Positions 16,736 through 24,280 of a stretch of 64,000 nt of DNA are shown piece after piece. The stretch's first letter is position 1; each line of letters begins with the position of its first letter. The stretch lies in NCBI GenBank assembly GCA_021851325.1, contig JAJZDZ010000007.1, positions 93,491 through 157,490 on the forward strand, written 5' to 3'. This stretch comes from Pseudomonadota bacterium. GTDB lineage: Bacteria; Pseudomonadota; Alphaproteobacteria; Micropepsales; Micropepsaceae. The position numbers and the translations under genes were made by a program. The notes under the pieces are model-generated. The model did no database searches. It worked only from the letters and a program-made list of their open reading frames with translations, and was not told where the DNA came from.

Positions 16736-18121
16736 TTAGGCGGCTTCGGCCTCGCGAGGCAAACGCAAGATCGCGGACAACCCCCCTTGTGGACGGTTTT
16801 GCAGGGTGATCGAGCCACCATGGCCTTCGGCAATGGTCTTGACGAGGGTCAGGCCAAGGCCGGCACCACCAGTTTCGTGGCTGCGTGAATCCTCAAGGCG
16901 AACGAACGGCTCGAACACCCGCTCGAGATCTTGTGGGGAGATGCCAGGACCGTGATCATCAATGCGCACCGCAGCCATGCCGTTCTCTTCACTCAGGCTG
17001 AGTTCGGCACTGCCACCATAGGTTACGGCATTTTCGAGCAGATTGCGCACGGCGCGCCGGATTTCGTTGGGACGACACAGTACGGTCATCGCCGCATGTT
17101 GATGGCAGCTCACGGCCAGTCCCATGTCTTCAAGGTCGGCGCAGACGCTTTCTACGAGTGCAGCGAGGTCGATGCGCCGCCGCTTTTCCCAGCCTGCGCC
17201 GCGTGCCGCGCTCAAAACAGCGTCGGTGAGCGCGCGCAGTTCGTCCAGATTTTTTTCGATACGCTCTCGAACCTCATCATCGTCGATGAATTCAGTGGAG
17301 ATGCGCATAGCCGTCAAAGGGGTTCTCAGATCATGACCAACCGCAGACAGCAGTTGGCGCTGGCTTTCCAGCATGCGTCGGACCTGCTCGGTCATGGCGT
17401 TGAACGCCTGCGCCGCGCGACGCATGTCCTGCGGACCAGATTCCTCCAGACGCGGCGCCTCCCCGCCGTGGGCCACCATGCTTGCCGCCGACGTCAATTG
17501 GGACAGCGGGCGGGCAACCCGTCTGATGGCAAAGGCCGCCACGACTGCCGCGCTGAGCACCGCCACCAGGACGCCGTAGACAAATGCCAGGGGCCAGGGG
17601 GGGCCTGCATGCAGCAGAAAGGTGGTGACCAGCCGCCTGTCATTGTTCAGAGGTATCGTGATCCGCATCACGCGCGCCGGGATGCGGCGTGGGTGGCCGA
17701 GCCGGCGCAGGCGGCCAGGGTGGGCCCGCAAATCGCTTCCGTGCAAAATGCGTACAGTCACCAGTCCGTGCCGTGACGCGGCCGGTAAGTCAGCGCGTAC
17801 CCGTGCCGCAAGACCGGCTTCGACACTGGTCATGACTGCGGCACCTGGGCGCCGCGTGGTCAGTTCAAACCGCCAGGGACCGGCGCTCATGGTATTGGTT
17901 ACCCGCTGCCGTTCGGAGGGAGCAATGCTGTCCAGCAAGCCAGCAGCTGACGCCGCCCGGTCGACCACGCGATCCATCAGTTGGGCACGAATGAGACGGT
18001 TATGGGTGGCCGTAAACCAGGCCGCGACAGCAAAGTTGGAAAGAATGACCGCGATCACCGTGGTCACGATGAGCTGGGCCGCAAGGGTGCGCGGCAGCCA
18101 TGATGACAGCCATCGGTTCAT
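16736..18121 (-). CDS. Sensor histidine kinase, two-component system 2
   Basis: 461 residues from ATG 18121, which overlaps the regulator stop (ATGA); a longer upstream reading overlaps the regulator and is unlikely. TM helix about 12-36, periplasmic loop with many Arg and Gly, second TM about 150-172, HAMP, HisKA with the His of SAVGHDLRTPLTAMR, and a HATPase domain with DHGPGIS and GAGLGLTLV. It pairs with the OmpR-type regulator just upstream. Placed between xdhC and the molybdenum cofactor gene, so it may control the molybdenum-hydroxylase operon (inference from position). Confidence 0.92.
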   Translation of the reverse strand: MNRWLSSWLPRTLAAQLIVTTVIAVILSNFAVAAWFTATHNRLIRAQLMDRVVDRAASAAGLLDSIAPSERQRVTNTMSAGPWRFELTTRRPGAAVMTSVEAGLAARVRADLPAASRHGLVTVRILHGSDLRAHPGRLRRLGHPRRIPARVMRITIPLNNDRRLVTTFLLHAGPPWPLAFVYGVLVAVLSAAVVAAFAIRRVARPLSQLTSAASMVAHGGEAPRLEESGPQDMRRAAQAFNAMTEQVRRMLESQRQLLSAVGHDLRTPLTAMRISTEFIDDDEVRERIEKNLDELRALTDAVLSAARGAGWEKRRRIDLAALVESVCADLEDMGLAVSCHQHAAMTVLCRPNEIRRAVRNLLENAVTYGGSAELSLSEENGMAAVRIDDHGPGISPQDLERVFEPFVRLEDSRSHETGGAGLGLTLVKTIAEGHGGSITLQNRPQGGLSAILRLPREAEAA

Positions 18122-18855
18122 GCCGGTTCGGGATCGACAGCGAGCATGTAGCCGCCACCCCACACGGTCTTGATATAGCGTGGATTTTTTGGATCAGGCT
18201 CAATTTTCTTGCGCAGCCGGCTGACGTGGTTGTCGATGGAACGGTCAAACAGCTCGGCATCGCGACCTTTGGTCAGATCAAGCAGTTGATTACGGGTAAG
18301 AGAGATCTTGGGTCGTTCGAGGAGGGCAACGAGCAGGCGATACTCGCCGCTCGACAGCGCGGTCGCCACGCCATCCTCGCTCAAAAGTTCACGCTGGCTG
18401 GTATCCAGTATCCAGGTTCCGAAGCGGATACGTGCAGAAGGGGGGGGCAGCTGGTGTGGCGGCAGGGCCTGTGTCCGGCGAAGCACGGCGGCGATACGAG
18501 CTACCAGTTCGCGGGGCGAGAACGGCTTGGGGATATAGTCATCGGCGCCCATCTCAAGGCCAATAATCCGATCCACCTCTTCACCGCGGGCGGTTAGAAG
18601 GATGACCGGTATCTGGCTTGTTTCCCGGATCGAGCGGCAAAGACTGAGCCCGTCCTCTCCGGGCATCATTACGTCAAGGACGAGCAAATCGATCGCGGAA
18701 ACCCGCATCAGTTTGCGCGCCGCGGCTGCATCCGCCGCCGTCGTGGCGCGGTAGCCGTGTTGCCTCAGATATCGCGCCAGCGGCTCGCGGATATCGCGCG
18801 CATCTTCGACAATGAGGATATGGGGTGCGGCTTCAGTGACCATGGTCGTGCTCAT
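18118..18855 (-). CDS. OmpR-family response regulator, system 2
   Basis: 245 residues from ATG 18855 (a second ATG at 18843 is equally possible; ATG 18936 would add an unrelated leader). Receiver with HILIVEDARDI, phosphoacceptor Asp in LLVLDVMMPG and Lys in IPKPF; then a linker and an OmpR winged helix (RELLSEDG ... SSGEYRLLVALLE ... YIKTVWGGGYML). It starts about 110 bases after the xdhC stop and overlaps its kinase gene. DNA target unknown; the upstream molybdenum-hydroxylase operon is the obvious candidate. Confidence 0.93.
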   Translation of the reverse strand: MSTTMVTEAAPHILIVEDARDIREPLARYLRQHGYRATTAADAAAARKLMRVSAIDLLVLDVMMPGEDGLSLCRSIRETSQIPVILLTARGEEVDRIIGLEMGADDYIPKPFSPRELVARIAAVLRRTQALPPHQLPPPSARIRFGTWILDTSQRELLSEDGVATALSSGEYRLLVALLERPKISLTRNQLLDLTKGRDAELFDRSIDNHVSRLRKKIEPDPKNPRYIKTVWGGGYMLAVDPEPA

Positions 18856-18965
18856 GCCCAAGATGGGCCAGGGTGGGGCCGAGTGCAATTCGTCATGGCG
18901 CCCGCTTTGTCGCAAGATATCGCTGGTTCTGGCCACGTGCCAGAGTTGCGAACAGTTGGGCTACC

Positions 18966-19988
18966 TCAGCTGGAGCCCACCGGGGGTGGTGTCACAAGAC
19001 GCAGCTCCTGGGTCATTTCTGCGAGGATTGCGACCGCGATTTCGGCTGGGCTCGCGGCGCCGATGGCAAGGCCAATGGGACCCTTGATGCGGGTCAGAGC
19101 CGTGCTCGCAATGCCCTTGGTGGCGAGTCTGGCAAGGCGATTGGCATGGGTCTTCTTCGATCCCAAAGCGCCCACGTAAAAGCAGGGCGAGGCCAACGCC
19201 GCACACAGCGCCGGGTCGTCAATTTTGGGATCATGGGTGAGCGCCACCAGGGCGCTGCGAGGGCCTAAGGGGGCCTTGGCGAGCGCCTCATCAGGCCAAT
19301 CGTGGCTGATTGCAACTCCGGGAAAGCGTTCGCTCGTGGCAAAGGCAGTGCGGGGGTCGATGACGCGGACGCGGTAGTCACAGAGTTCTGCCATCTGCGC
19401 AAGCGGTTGGGCGATATGCGCGGCGCCCACGATCACCAGCTCAAGCTGCGGATTGATGCTGGCAATAAACCAGTCCTCATCCTCGATCTGGACCACCTCG
19501 CAGCGATCGGTGCGCGCCGCCCGGAGAGCCGCTTGGCTGAGTGCATCGCCGCCACTGTCTGGAATGAGAAGCTTTTCCTCGGTCCCGCGCAGCGCAATCG
19601 CGCGGACCACCGCCTGCCCCTTGCCATGAGCGGACAGGATGGCGGCAAGTGCGCCGGGGCTGAACTGTCCACCGAGCGCTTCGAGATAAATTTCGACCTT
19701 GCCACCACAGGCAAGCCCAGCTGACCAGGCCAGCTCGTCTGCGACCCCAAATTCGAGACGCTGGGATTTGCCGCTCGTGATGGTCTGCTGCGCGCGCGCG
19801 ATGACCTCGCCTTCAACACAACCGCCCGATACCGAACCTTCAAAGGCACCATCATCGCGGATCACGATCACGCTGCCAGCGGGTCGCGGTGCTGAGCCCC
19901 ACGTTTTTATGACAGTCCCGATCGCAATCTTATATCCGGAGCGTGCCCACTCCTGCGCAATGCCCAGAATGTGCGGCGCATCACTCAT
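18966..19988 (-). CDS. xdhC: XdhC/CoxI-family molybdenum cofactor insertion protein
   Basis: 340 residues. N-terminal XdhC domain with GSAPRPAGSVIVIRDDG and the conserved SGGCVEGEV; C-terminal Rossmann domain with IVGAAHIAQPLAQMAEL, ALVALTHDPKIDDPAL and YVGALGSKKTHANR. XdhC proteins bind the molybdenum cofactor, promote its sulfuration and insert it into xanthine-dehydrogenase-family enzymes. The start ATG overlaps the FAD-subunit stop (ATGA). Its presence implies a working Mo hydroxylase in the cell, although the large subunit is not encoded here. Confidence 0.93.
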   Translation of the reverse strand: MSDAPHILGIAQEWARSGYKIAIGTVIKTWGSAPRPAGSVIVIRDDGAFEGSVSGGCVEGEVIARAQQTITSGKSQRLEFGVADELAWSAGLACGGKVEIYLEALGGQFSPGALAAILSAHGKGQAVVRAIALRGTEEKLLIPDSGGDALSQAALRAARTDRCEVVQIEDEDWFIASINPQLELVIVGAAHIAQPLAQMAELCDYRVRVIDPRTAFATSERFPGVAISHDWPDEALAKAPLGPRSALVALTHDPKIDDPALCAALASPCFYVGALGSKKTHANRLARLATKGIASTALTRIKGPIGLAIGAASPAEIAVAILAEMTQELRLVTPPPVGSS

Positions 19989-20788
19989 GCCAGTGCCGCT
20001 GTTACAGCTCGCTTGGCCATCACGGTGACGAGATGGGCCCTGTATTGCGCAGAGCCATGCAGATCTTCGTTCAGGCCGTCAGCTGCAATCTGGATGTGCG
20101 CGATTGATTCAGAGTCGAAGCTTGCCTCGAGCGCTTTTTCCATGTCCGTTATGCGCCGCACACAGGGCGCGGCGCCGGTGACAGCAACACGCACGCCCTG
20201 AGTGGTCTGCGCAACAAACACGCCAACCATGGCGTAGCGTGACGCCGGATTGGCAAATTTGGCATACGCGGCGCGTCTGGGTATGGGAAAAGCGATTGCT
20301 CGAAGGATTTCGTCAGATTCCAGCGCGGTCTCGAACATGCCGGTGAAGAATTTATCAGCAGGAATTTCGCGCCGCGTCGTGATGAGGGTTGCATTCAACC
20401 CGAGGACCGCAGCGGGATAGTCAGCGGCCGGGTCATTATTGGCAACAGAACCGCCGAGTGTGCCGAGGTGGCGCACCGCCGGATCGCCAATATGGGAAGC
20501 CAATTCGGCCAGGGCGGGGATAAGTGTGCGCACCTCCGTTGACTGGGCCACCTGGGCATGCGTAAGCGCGGCACCCAGAACCAGGCGTTCTCCCTCACGA
20601 CGAACACCGGACAATTCCGCTAGTCCCGAGATGTCGATAAGCAGCGGCGGGTTGGCTAACCGCTGCTTCATAGTCGGGATGAGCGTCTGGCCTCCTGCCA
20701 GCAACTTGGCGTCGGGATTGGCCCCAAGCAAGGCTTCCGCGTCGGCAAGACTTGCTGCACGCTGGTAAGAAAAGGGATAGGTGATCAT
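19985..20788 (-). CDS. Molybdenum hydroxylase FAD-binding medium subunit (CoxM type)
   Basis: 267 residues. FAD-binding PCMH fold with [16 protein letters not shown] near residue 31 and [16 protein letters not shown] near 112, then the CO-dehydrogenase flavoprotein C-terminal domain. It carries electrons from the 2Fe-2S subunit to FAD. It sits in the order 2Fe-2S subunit, FAD subunit, xdhC, with four-base overlaps at both ends. Sequence alone does not tell CO dehydrogenase from xanthine, aldehyde or isoquinoline oxidoreductases. Confidence 0.93.
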   Translation of the reverse strand: MITYPFSYQRAASLADAEALLGANPDAKLLAGGQTLIPTMKQRLANPPLLIDISGLAELSGVRREGERLVLGAALTHAQVAQSTEVRTLIPALAELASHIGDPAVRHLGTLGGSVANNDPAADYPAAVLGLNATLITTRREIPADKFFTGMFETALESDEILRAIAFPIPRRAAYAKFANPASRYAMVGVFVAQTTQGVRVAVTGAAPCVRRITDMEKALEASFDSESIAHIQIAADGLNEDLHGSAQYRAHLVTVMAKRAVTAALA

Positions 20789-21252
20789 GCGCCCATCTCC
20801 TTGGCGGCCGCTTCGATCGCCGAGACGATGTTATGGTAGCCGGTGCAACGGCAGATATTGCCTTCAAGCTCACGGCGAATGCTGGCGCGGTCAGTTGCTG
20901 CTCCGCGGGAAATCATATCCACGGCAGTCATGATCATTCCGGGTGTACAAAAGCCGCATTGCAGACCGTGATGTTCACGGAATGCAGACTGTACGGGGTG
21001 CAGAGCGCCTTGCTCGGCCAACCCTTCGATCGTGGTTACCTTACGTCCCTGAGCCTGTACCGCAAACATGGTGCAGGATTTGACGGCTTTATCGTCCACA
21101 TGGACCACGCAGGCTCCGCACTGGCTGGTGTCGCAGCCGATATGCGTCCCTGTGAGTTTCAGGGTTTCGCGCAGAAAATGGACCAGGAGTGTGCGCTCCT
21201 CGATTTCGCCGGAAACGGTTTTGCCGTTCACCGTCATGGTCACGGTGGTCAT
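20785..21252 (-). CDS. Molybdenum hydroxylase 2Fe-2S small subunit (CoxS type)
   Basis: 155 residues. Plant-ferredoxin-type cluster ligands C40, C45, C48 and C60; second cluster domain ligands C99, C102, C134 and C136 ([17 protein letters not shown]). Both clusters are complete. It passes electrons from the molybdenum centre to the FAD subunit. The ATG follows GGAGT-like bases; its stop overlaps the FAD subunit start. The large subunit, which normally sits next to it, is not in the window. Confidence 0.95.
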   Translation of the reverse strand: MTTVTMTVNGKTVSGEIEERTLLVHFLRETLKLTGTHIGCDTSQCGACVVHVDDKAVKSCTMFAVQAQGRKVTTIEGLAEQGALHPVQSAFREHHGLQCGFCTPGMIMTAVDMISRGAATDRASIRRELEGNICRCTGYHNIVSAIEAAAKEMGA

Positions 21253-21315
21253 GTGGTTACTCCTGATAAAAACGCGAGAGACCGTGGGCGGCTGCCGAGC
21301 GGTTTAAAGAGGTTT

Positions 21316-22023
21316 TCAAAGTACAAGTCCGAATAGAATGAGTAGAATAATGATCACGGCCACAAGGCCAACAACCCAGATCTCCGGGGCGACGCCGGTC
21401 TGCCCCGTGGAACCCTGTGATGGGTTGGCTGAGGGGGGCCGGATTGCCGCGTCCGAGGGCGGGATCGCGCTGAGTAGGGTGTCTGCCTCAAGTGAGATAC
21501 CTGCGGCGCGCATTTCCGCGTCCGCAATGGCCTCCGCCCTCAGCGCAGCCTGGGTGATCGCGGCGTCATGCGCTGCGGCCGGGGTGCCTCCGAGTTCACG
21601 GGCGAGACTGCCGAAAAAATCATCAGCCATCTGTTTGGCTGCACTGGAAAGCAGTCGTTGCCCCACTTGGGCGAGTTTGCCACCGATATTGGCCTTGGCG
21701 GTGTAAGACAGCAGCGTTCCTGCTGCGACAGCTTCGAGCACAACCACCGCTTCCCCCTTGGCAAAGCCGGCGACACCACCCTGGCCTTCACCCTTCAGCA
21801 CGCAGCGGTTCGGAGGCTCAAGGTCATCGAGGCTCAACTTGCCTCGGAAGGTTGCCGAAACCGGTCCGATTTTGAGCCGCGCGGACGCGTCAAAATGCGT
21901 GGCGTCGACCTTATCCACCGTCTCACACCCTGGAATGCAAGCCTTGAGAATGTCTGGATTGGTGATGGCGTCCCACACGTCCCGGGGCGGGGCGGGAATC
22001 TCATAGCGACCGGTAAAATCCAT
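21316..22023 (-). CDS. coxG: CoxG-family SRPBCC protein with C-terminal membrane anchor
   Basis: 235 residues from ATG 22023, which has GGAG six bases upstream. Residues 1-150 are a CoxG/SRPBCC domain (MDFTGRYEIPAPPRDVWDA, NPDILKACIPGCE), then an Ala/Pro-rich linker and a C-terminal TM helix (about 213-233). CoxG recruits or anchors CO dehydrogenase to the inner face of the membrane in carboxydotrophs and occurs with other Mo hydroxylases. First gene of the minus-strand operon, 63 bases before the 2Fe-2S subunit. Confidence 0.9.
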   Translation of the reverse strand: MDFTGRYEIPAPPRDVWDAITNPDILKACIPGCETVDKVDATHFDASARLKIGPVSATFRGKLSLDDLEPPNRCVLKGEGQGGVAGFAKGEAVVVLEAVAAGTLLSYTAKANIGGKLAQVGQRLLSSAAKQMADDFFGSLARELGGTPAAAHDAAITQAALRAEAIADAEMRAAGISLEADTLLSAIPPSDAAIRPPSANPSQGSTGQTGVAPEIWVVGLVAVIIILLILFGLVL

Positions 22024-22174
22024 GAACACTCCGCGACCTTGCGCAACCACCCTTTACCTATCGCGCCTTGGCAGGCGCAGGCAAATCTCGGATGCATCCG
22101 TCTTTGCAGCAGGGTGATGACTGTGGTAACTTTATAGGGACGTACTTGTAGCCATAATAACAAGGCGTGGGGGA

Positions 22175-22741
22175 ATGGAAACAGTGCAGGGGCGCCTCAC
22201 CGGCGCCAATGAGGCGGATTGCGAGGACTGCGTCCAGATCCGTGGTCTTATTAAGTGGTTTGATGCCGTCAAAGGCTATGGTTTTGTCACCCCGGACGCC
22301 GGCGTGGACGGTGACGTCCTGATCCATCAATCCTGTATCCGCCAGTCCGGCTTCAAGCTCGCTCAGGAAGGGGCTGAAGTGGTGTGCGAGGTGGCAAAGG
22401 GGCCCAAGGGGCTTCACGCCAGGCGCATCCTCAAGCTCGACAACGCCGCCGCGGCCTCGCGCACTTTGGCCCCGGCAAGTAGCCCGGGCTTCACACGGGG
22501 GGAGGGGGAAAGCTTTGTTGCCGTTGTCAAATGGTTCAACCGAACTAAAGGTTACGGGTTTTTGAGCCCGGGGCCAGATTGCGCCGACGTCTTCGTGCAC
22601 ATGGAAACACTGCGTCGCTGCGGCATTCGTGAACTGCGGGAGGGCCAGAGGGTGTTGGCCCGTGCCGATGGCGGGCCCAAAGGACAGCTGGCGGCCGAGA
22701 TACGGATCCTGGCCGATGCCCTCGAGATGGCTGCCCATTAG
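22175..22741 (+). CDS. Double cold-shock domain protein
   Basis: 188 residues with two cold-shock domains: about 22-92 (GLIKWFDAVKGYGFVTPD, DVLIHQSCIR) and about 110-182 (AVVKWFNRTKGYGFLSPG, DVFVHMETLR). Each has the RNP1 KGYGF and RNP2 (V-L/F-I/V-H) motifs that bind single-stranded RNA or DNA. Double-CSD proteins of this size are typical of Alphaproteobacteria and act as RNA chaperones or antiterminators. Divergent from coxG; followed 61 bases later by the DUF192 gene. Confidence 0.93.
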   Translation: METVQGRLTGANEADCEDCVQIRGLIKWFDAVKGYGFVTPDAGVDGDVLIHQSCIRQSGFKLAQEGAEVVCEVAKGPKGLHARRILKLDNAAAASRTLAPASSPGFTRGEGESFVAVVKWFNRTKGYGFLSPGPDCADVFVHMETLRRCGIRELREGQRVLARADGGPKGQLAAEIRILADALEMAAH

Positions 22742-22802
22742 GGCGCGTGCAAGAACATCGAACTGCGCTAAAGTCGGCGGGAAGCTCCTACGAGAATCAG
22801 CC

Positions 22803-23273
22803 ATGCGTCTTGCATTCATCTCCGCGATGACGGCAGCTCTCTTCCTGGTCACGGCGCCGCTTAAGGCGCAGGTGGCCCAGCCGATACTGCCAAAGGCGCC
22901 GCTGACATTCGCGACGCCACGAGGACCGGTAACGCTCAACGTGGAGCTGGCGACCACGCCCTACGAACAGGAAATGGGCCTGATGTACCGCCGACACCTC
23001 GCGCTTCACGCGGGGATGCTGTTCATTTTTCCAGAGAGCGGAATGGAAACCTTCTGGATGAAGAATACGATCCTTCCCCTCGACATGGTCTTCATCAAGT
23101 CGGACGGGACGATCTCGAGCATTCATGCCCATGCCGTTCCCTTTGATCTCAGTCCGATCAGTTCGGATGAGCCGGTCCGCTATGTTCTGGAAATCAATGC
23201 CGGGGCAGCCAAGAAACTGGGGCTTGCTCCTGGCGAGCATGGTTCGGGACCGGCGCTCAGGGCCAAAGATTGA
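22803..23273 (+). CDS. DUF192 exported protein
   Basis: 156 residues with a signal peptide (1-23, ending KAQ). DUF192 core: ATTPYEQEMGLMYRR, MLFIFPESGMETFWMKNT, LPLDMVFIKSDG and a C-terminal VRYVLEINAG. Members are periplasmic beta-barrel proteins of unsettled function. The start at 22803 is fixed by the signal peptide; the frame is open upstream inside the cold-shock gene but that is not coding. These two genes are commonly adjacent in Alphaproteobacteria. Confidence 0.85.
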   Translation: MRLAFISAMTAALFLVTAPLKAQVAQPILPKAPLTFATPRGPVTLNVELATTPYEQEMGLMYRRHLALHAGMLFIFPESGMETFWMKNTILPLDMVFIKSDGTISSIHAHAVPFDLSPISSDEPVRYVLEINAGAAKKLGLAPGEHGSGPALRAKD

Positions 23274-23650
23274 CCGCCGTCGCGGGGCGCAGTTGTTTGT
23301 AAGTGCGTGGCTGGCCTGAACGCTGGCGAAAGCACCCATAGGCAGCCTTCCTGATTGGCTAGGGGGTATCGCGCCCCGGTTCGCTTCGGTGGCAGTCGAA
23401 GACCCCTCTCCCCGCTGGACGGAAAAGGGGCCGACAGCGTAGCCGGGGCCAGAAGCGGTACCGGCCAACAGCTGTTGCGGCCAGGAGCGAAGGACAAGGC
23501 GACTGCCGCGGCCAAGAAGCTTGTTGACGACACCGCCCCGAGGCAGGCATTTATCGGACCGTCGCGAGGCTGATTTTCGGGAACTTGCGGCAAAGAGCCG
23601 GACTTTTTGGGACTGCAAACCGCCTTAAGGTATTGTATTTCTGGTCTAAT
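23274..23650. other. Intergenic region before tRNA-Pro, no gene seen
   Basis: About 375 GC-rich bases between the DUF192 gene and tRNA-Pro. Short frames on both strands have no domain, no good start and Pro/Arg-rich low-complexity translations. It should contain the tRNA promoter. Confidence 0.45.
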
Positions 23651-23727
23651 CGGGGCGTGGCGCAGCCTGGTAGCGCATCTGCTTTGGGAGCAGAGGGTCG
23701 CGTGTTCGAATCACGCCGCCCCGACCA
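23651..23727 (+). tRNA. tRNA-Pro (anticodon TGG)
   Basis: Cloverleaf reads cleanly: acceptor CGGGGCG pairs with CGCCCCG, D stem GCGC/GCGC, anticodon stem TCTGC/GCAGA around loop TTTGGGA (anticodon TGG), T arm GCGTG-TTCGAAT-CACGC, discriminator A and encoded CCA. It is followed 19 bases later by the complex I subunit gene. Confidence 0.97.
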
Positions 23728-23746
23728 CTGGACCAAGGGAGCACAC

Positions 23747-24052
23747 ATGCGCGCGCGTATCTATAAGCCCTCCAAGAGCTCCATGCAGTCGGGCCGGGCC
23801 CGCACCAAGGCCTGGCTCCTGGAATTTGAGCCGGAGGCTCCGCTCACGCCCGAGCCCCTGATGGGCTGGACGAGCAGTTCAGACACCCGGTCTCAGGTCC
23901 ATATTTACTTTGAAACCAAAGACGAAGCGGTGGCCTATGCTGAAAAGCACGGCATTCCCTACCAGGTGTTCGAACCCCGACCTCATCCCTTCAAGCCCAA
24001 ATCCTACGCCGACAACTTCCGCTTCGATCGCAAGATTCCATGGTCGCACTGA
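23747..24052 (+). CDS. Complex I accessory subunit, NDUFS4 family
   Basis: 101 residues. Matches the ETC_C1_NDUFA4/NDUFS4 domain: [21 protein letters not shown] at the start, then [32 protein letters not shown] and [16 protein letters not shown] at the end. In mitochondria the 18-kDa subunit stabilises the NADH-binding module of complex I; Alphaproteobacteria carry the homologue. The start ATG 23747 with AAGGGAG upstream is clear. It lies between two tRNA genes, away from nuo genes, as is usual for this subunit. Confidence 0.93.
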   Translation: MRARIYKPSKSSMQSGRARTKAWLLEFEPEAPLTPEPLMGWTSSSDTRSQVHIYFETKDEAVAYAEKHGIPYQVFEPRPHPFKPKSYADNFRFDRKIPWSH

Positions 24053-24116
24053 GGCCGCCGCCAGTGCTTTCTCATCCCGTGGTTCTGGCGACCGCGCCGC
24101 GTAAAGTTGGTCATTT

Positions 24117-24193
24117 GGCCCCGTAGCTCAACCGGATAGAGCGTCAGCCTTCTAAGCTGAATGTTGCGTGTTCGAGTCACGCCGGGGTCGCCA
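24117..24193 (+). tRNA. tRNA-Arg (anticodon TCT)
   Basis: Acceptor GGCCCCG pairs with CGGGGTC (one G-T), D stem GCTC/GAGC, anticodon stem TCAGC/GCTGA around CTTCTAA (anticodon TCT), T arm GCGTG-TTCGAGT-CACGC, discriminator G and encoded CCA. Confidence 0.96.
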
Positions 24194-24280
24194 GCTCTTG
24201 ATGCGAACGGCTGGCGCACGCACGTTTGATGCCTGAATGACAGCGCATGACCCAGCGGGGCAGGGCCATGCGCTTGTAGC

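Noticed and set aside
23355..23573. Small plus-strand frame before tRNA-Pro
   Set aside because: Low-complexity Arg/Gly/Ala-rich translation, no domain and no good ribosome site.
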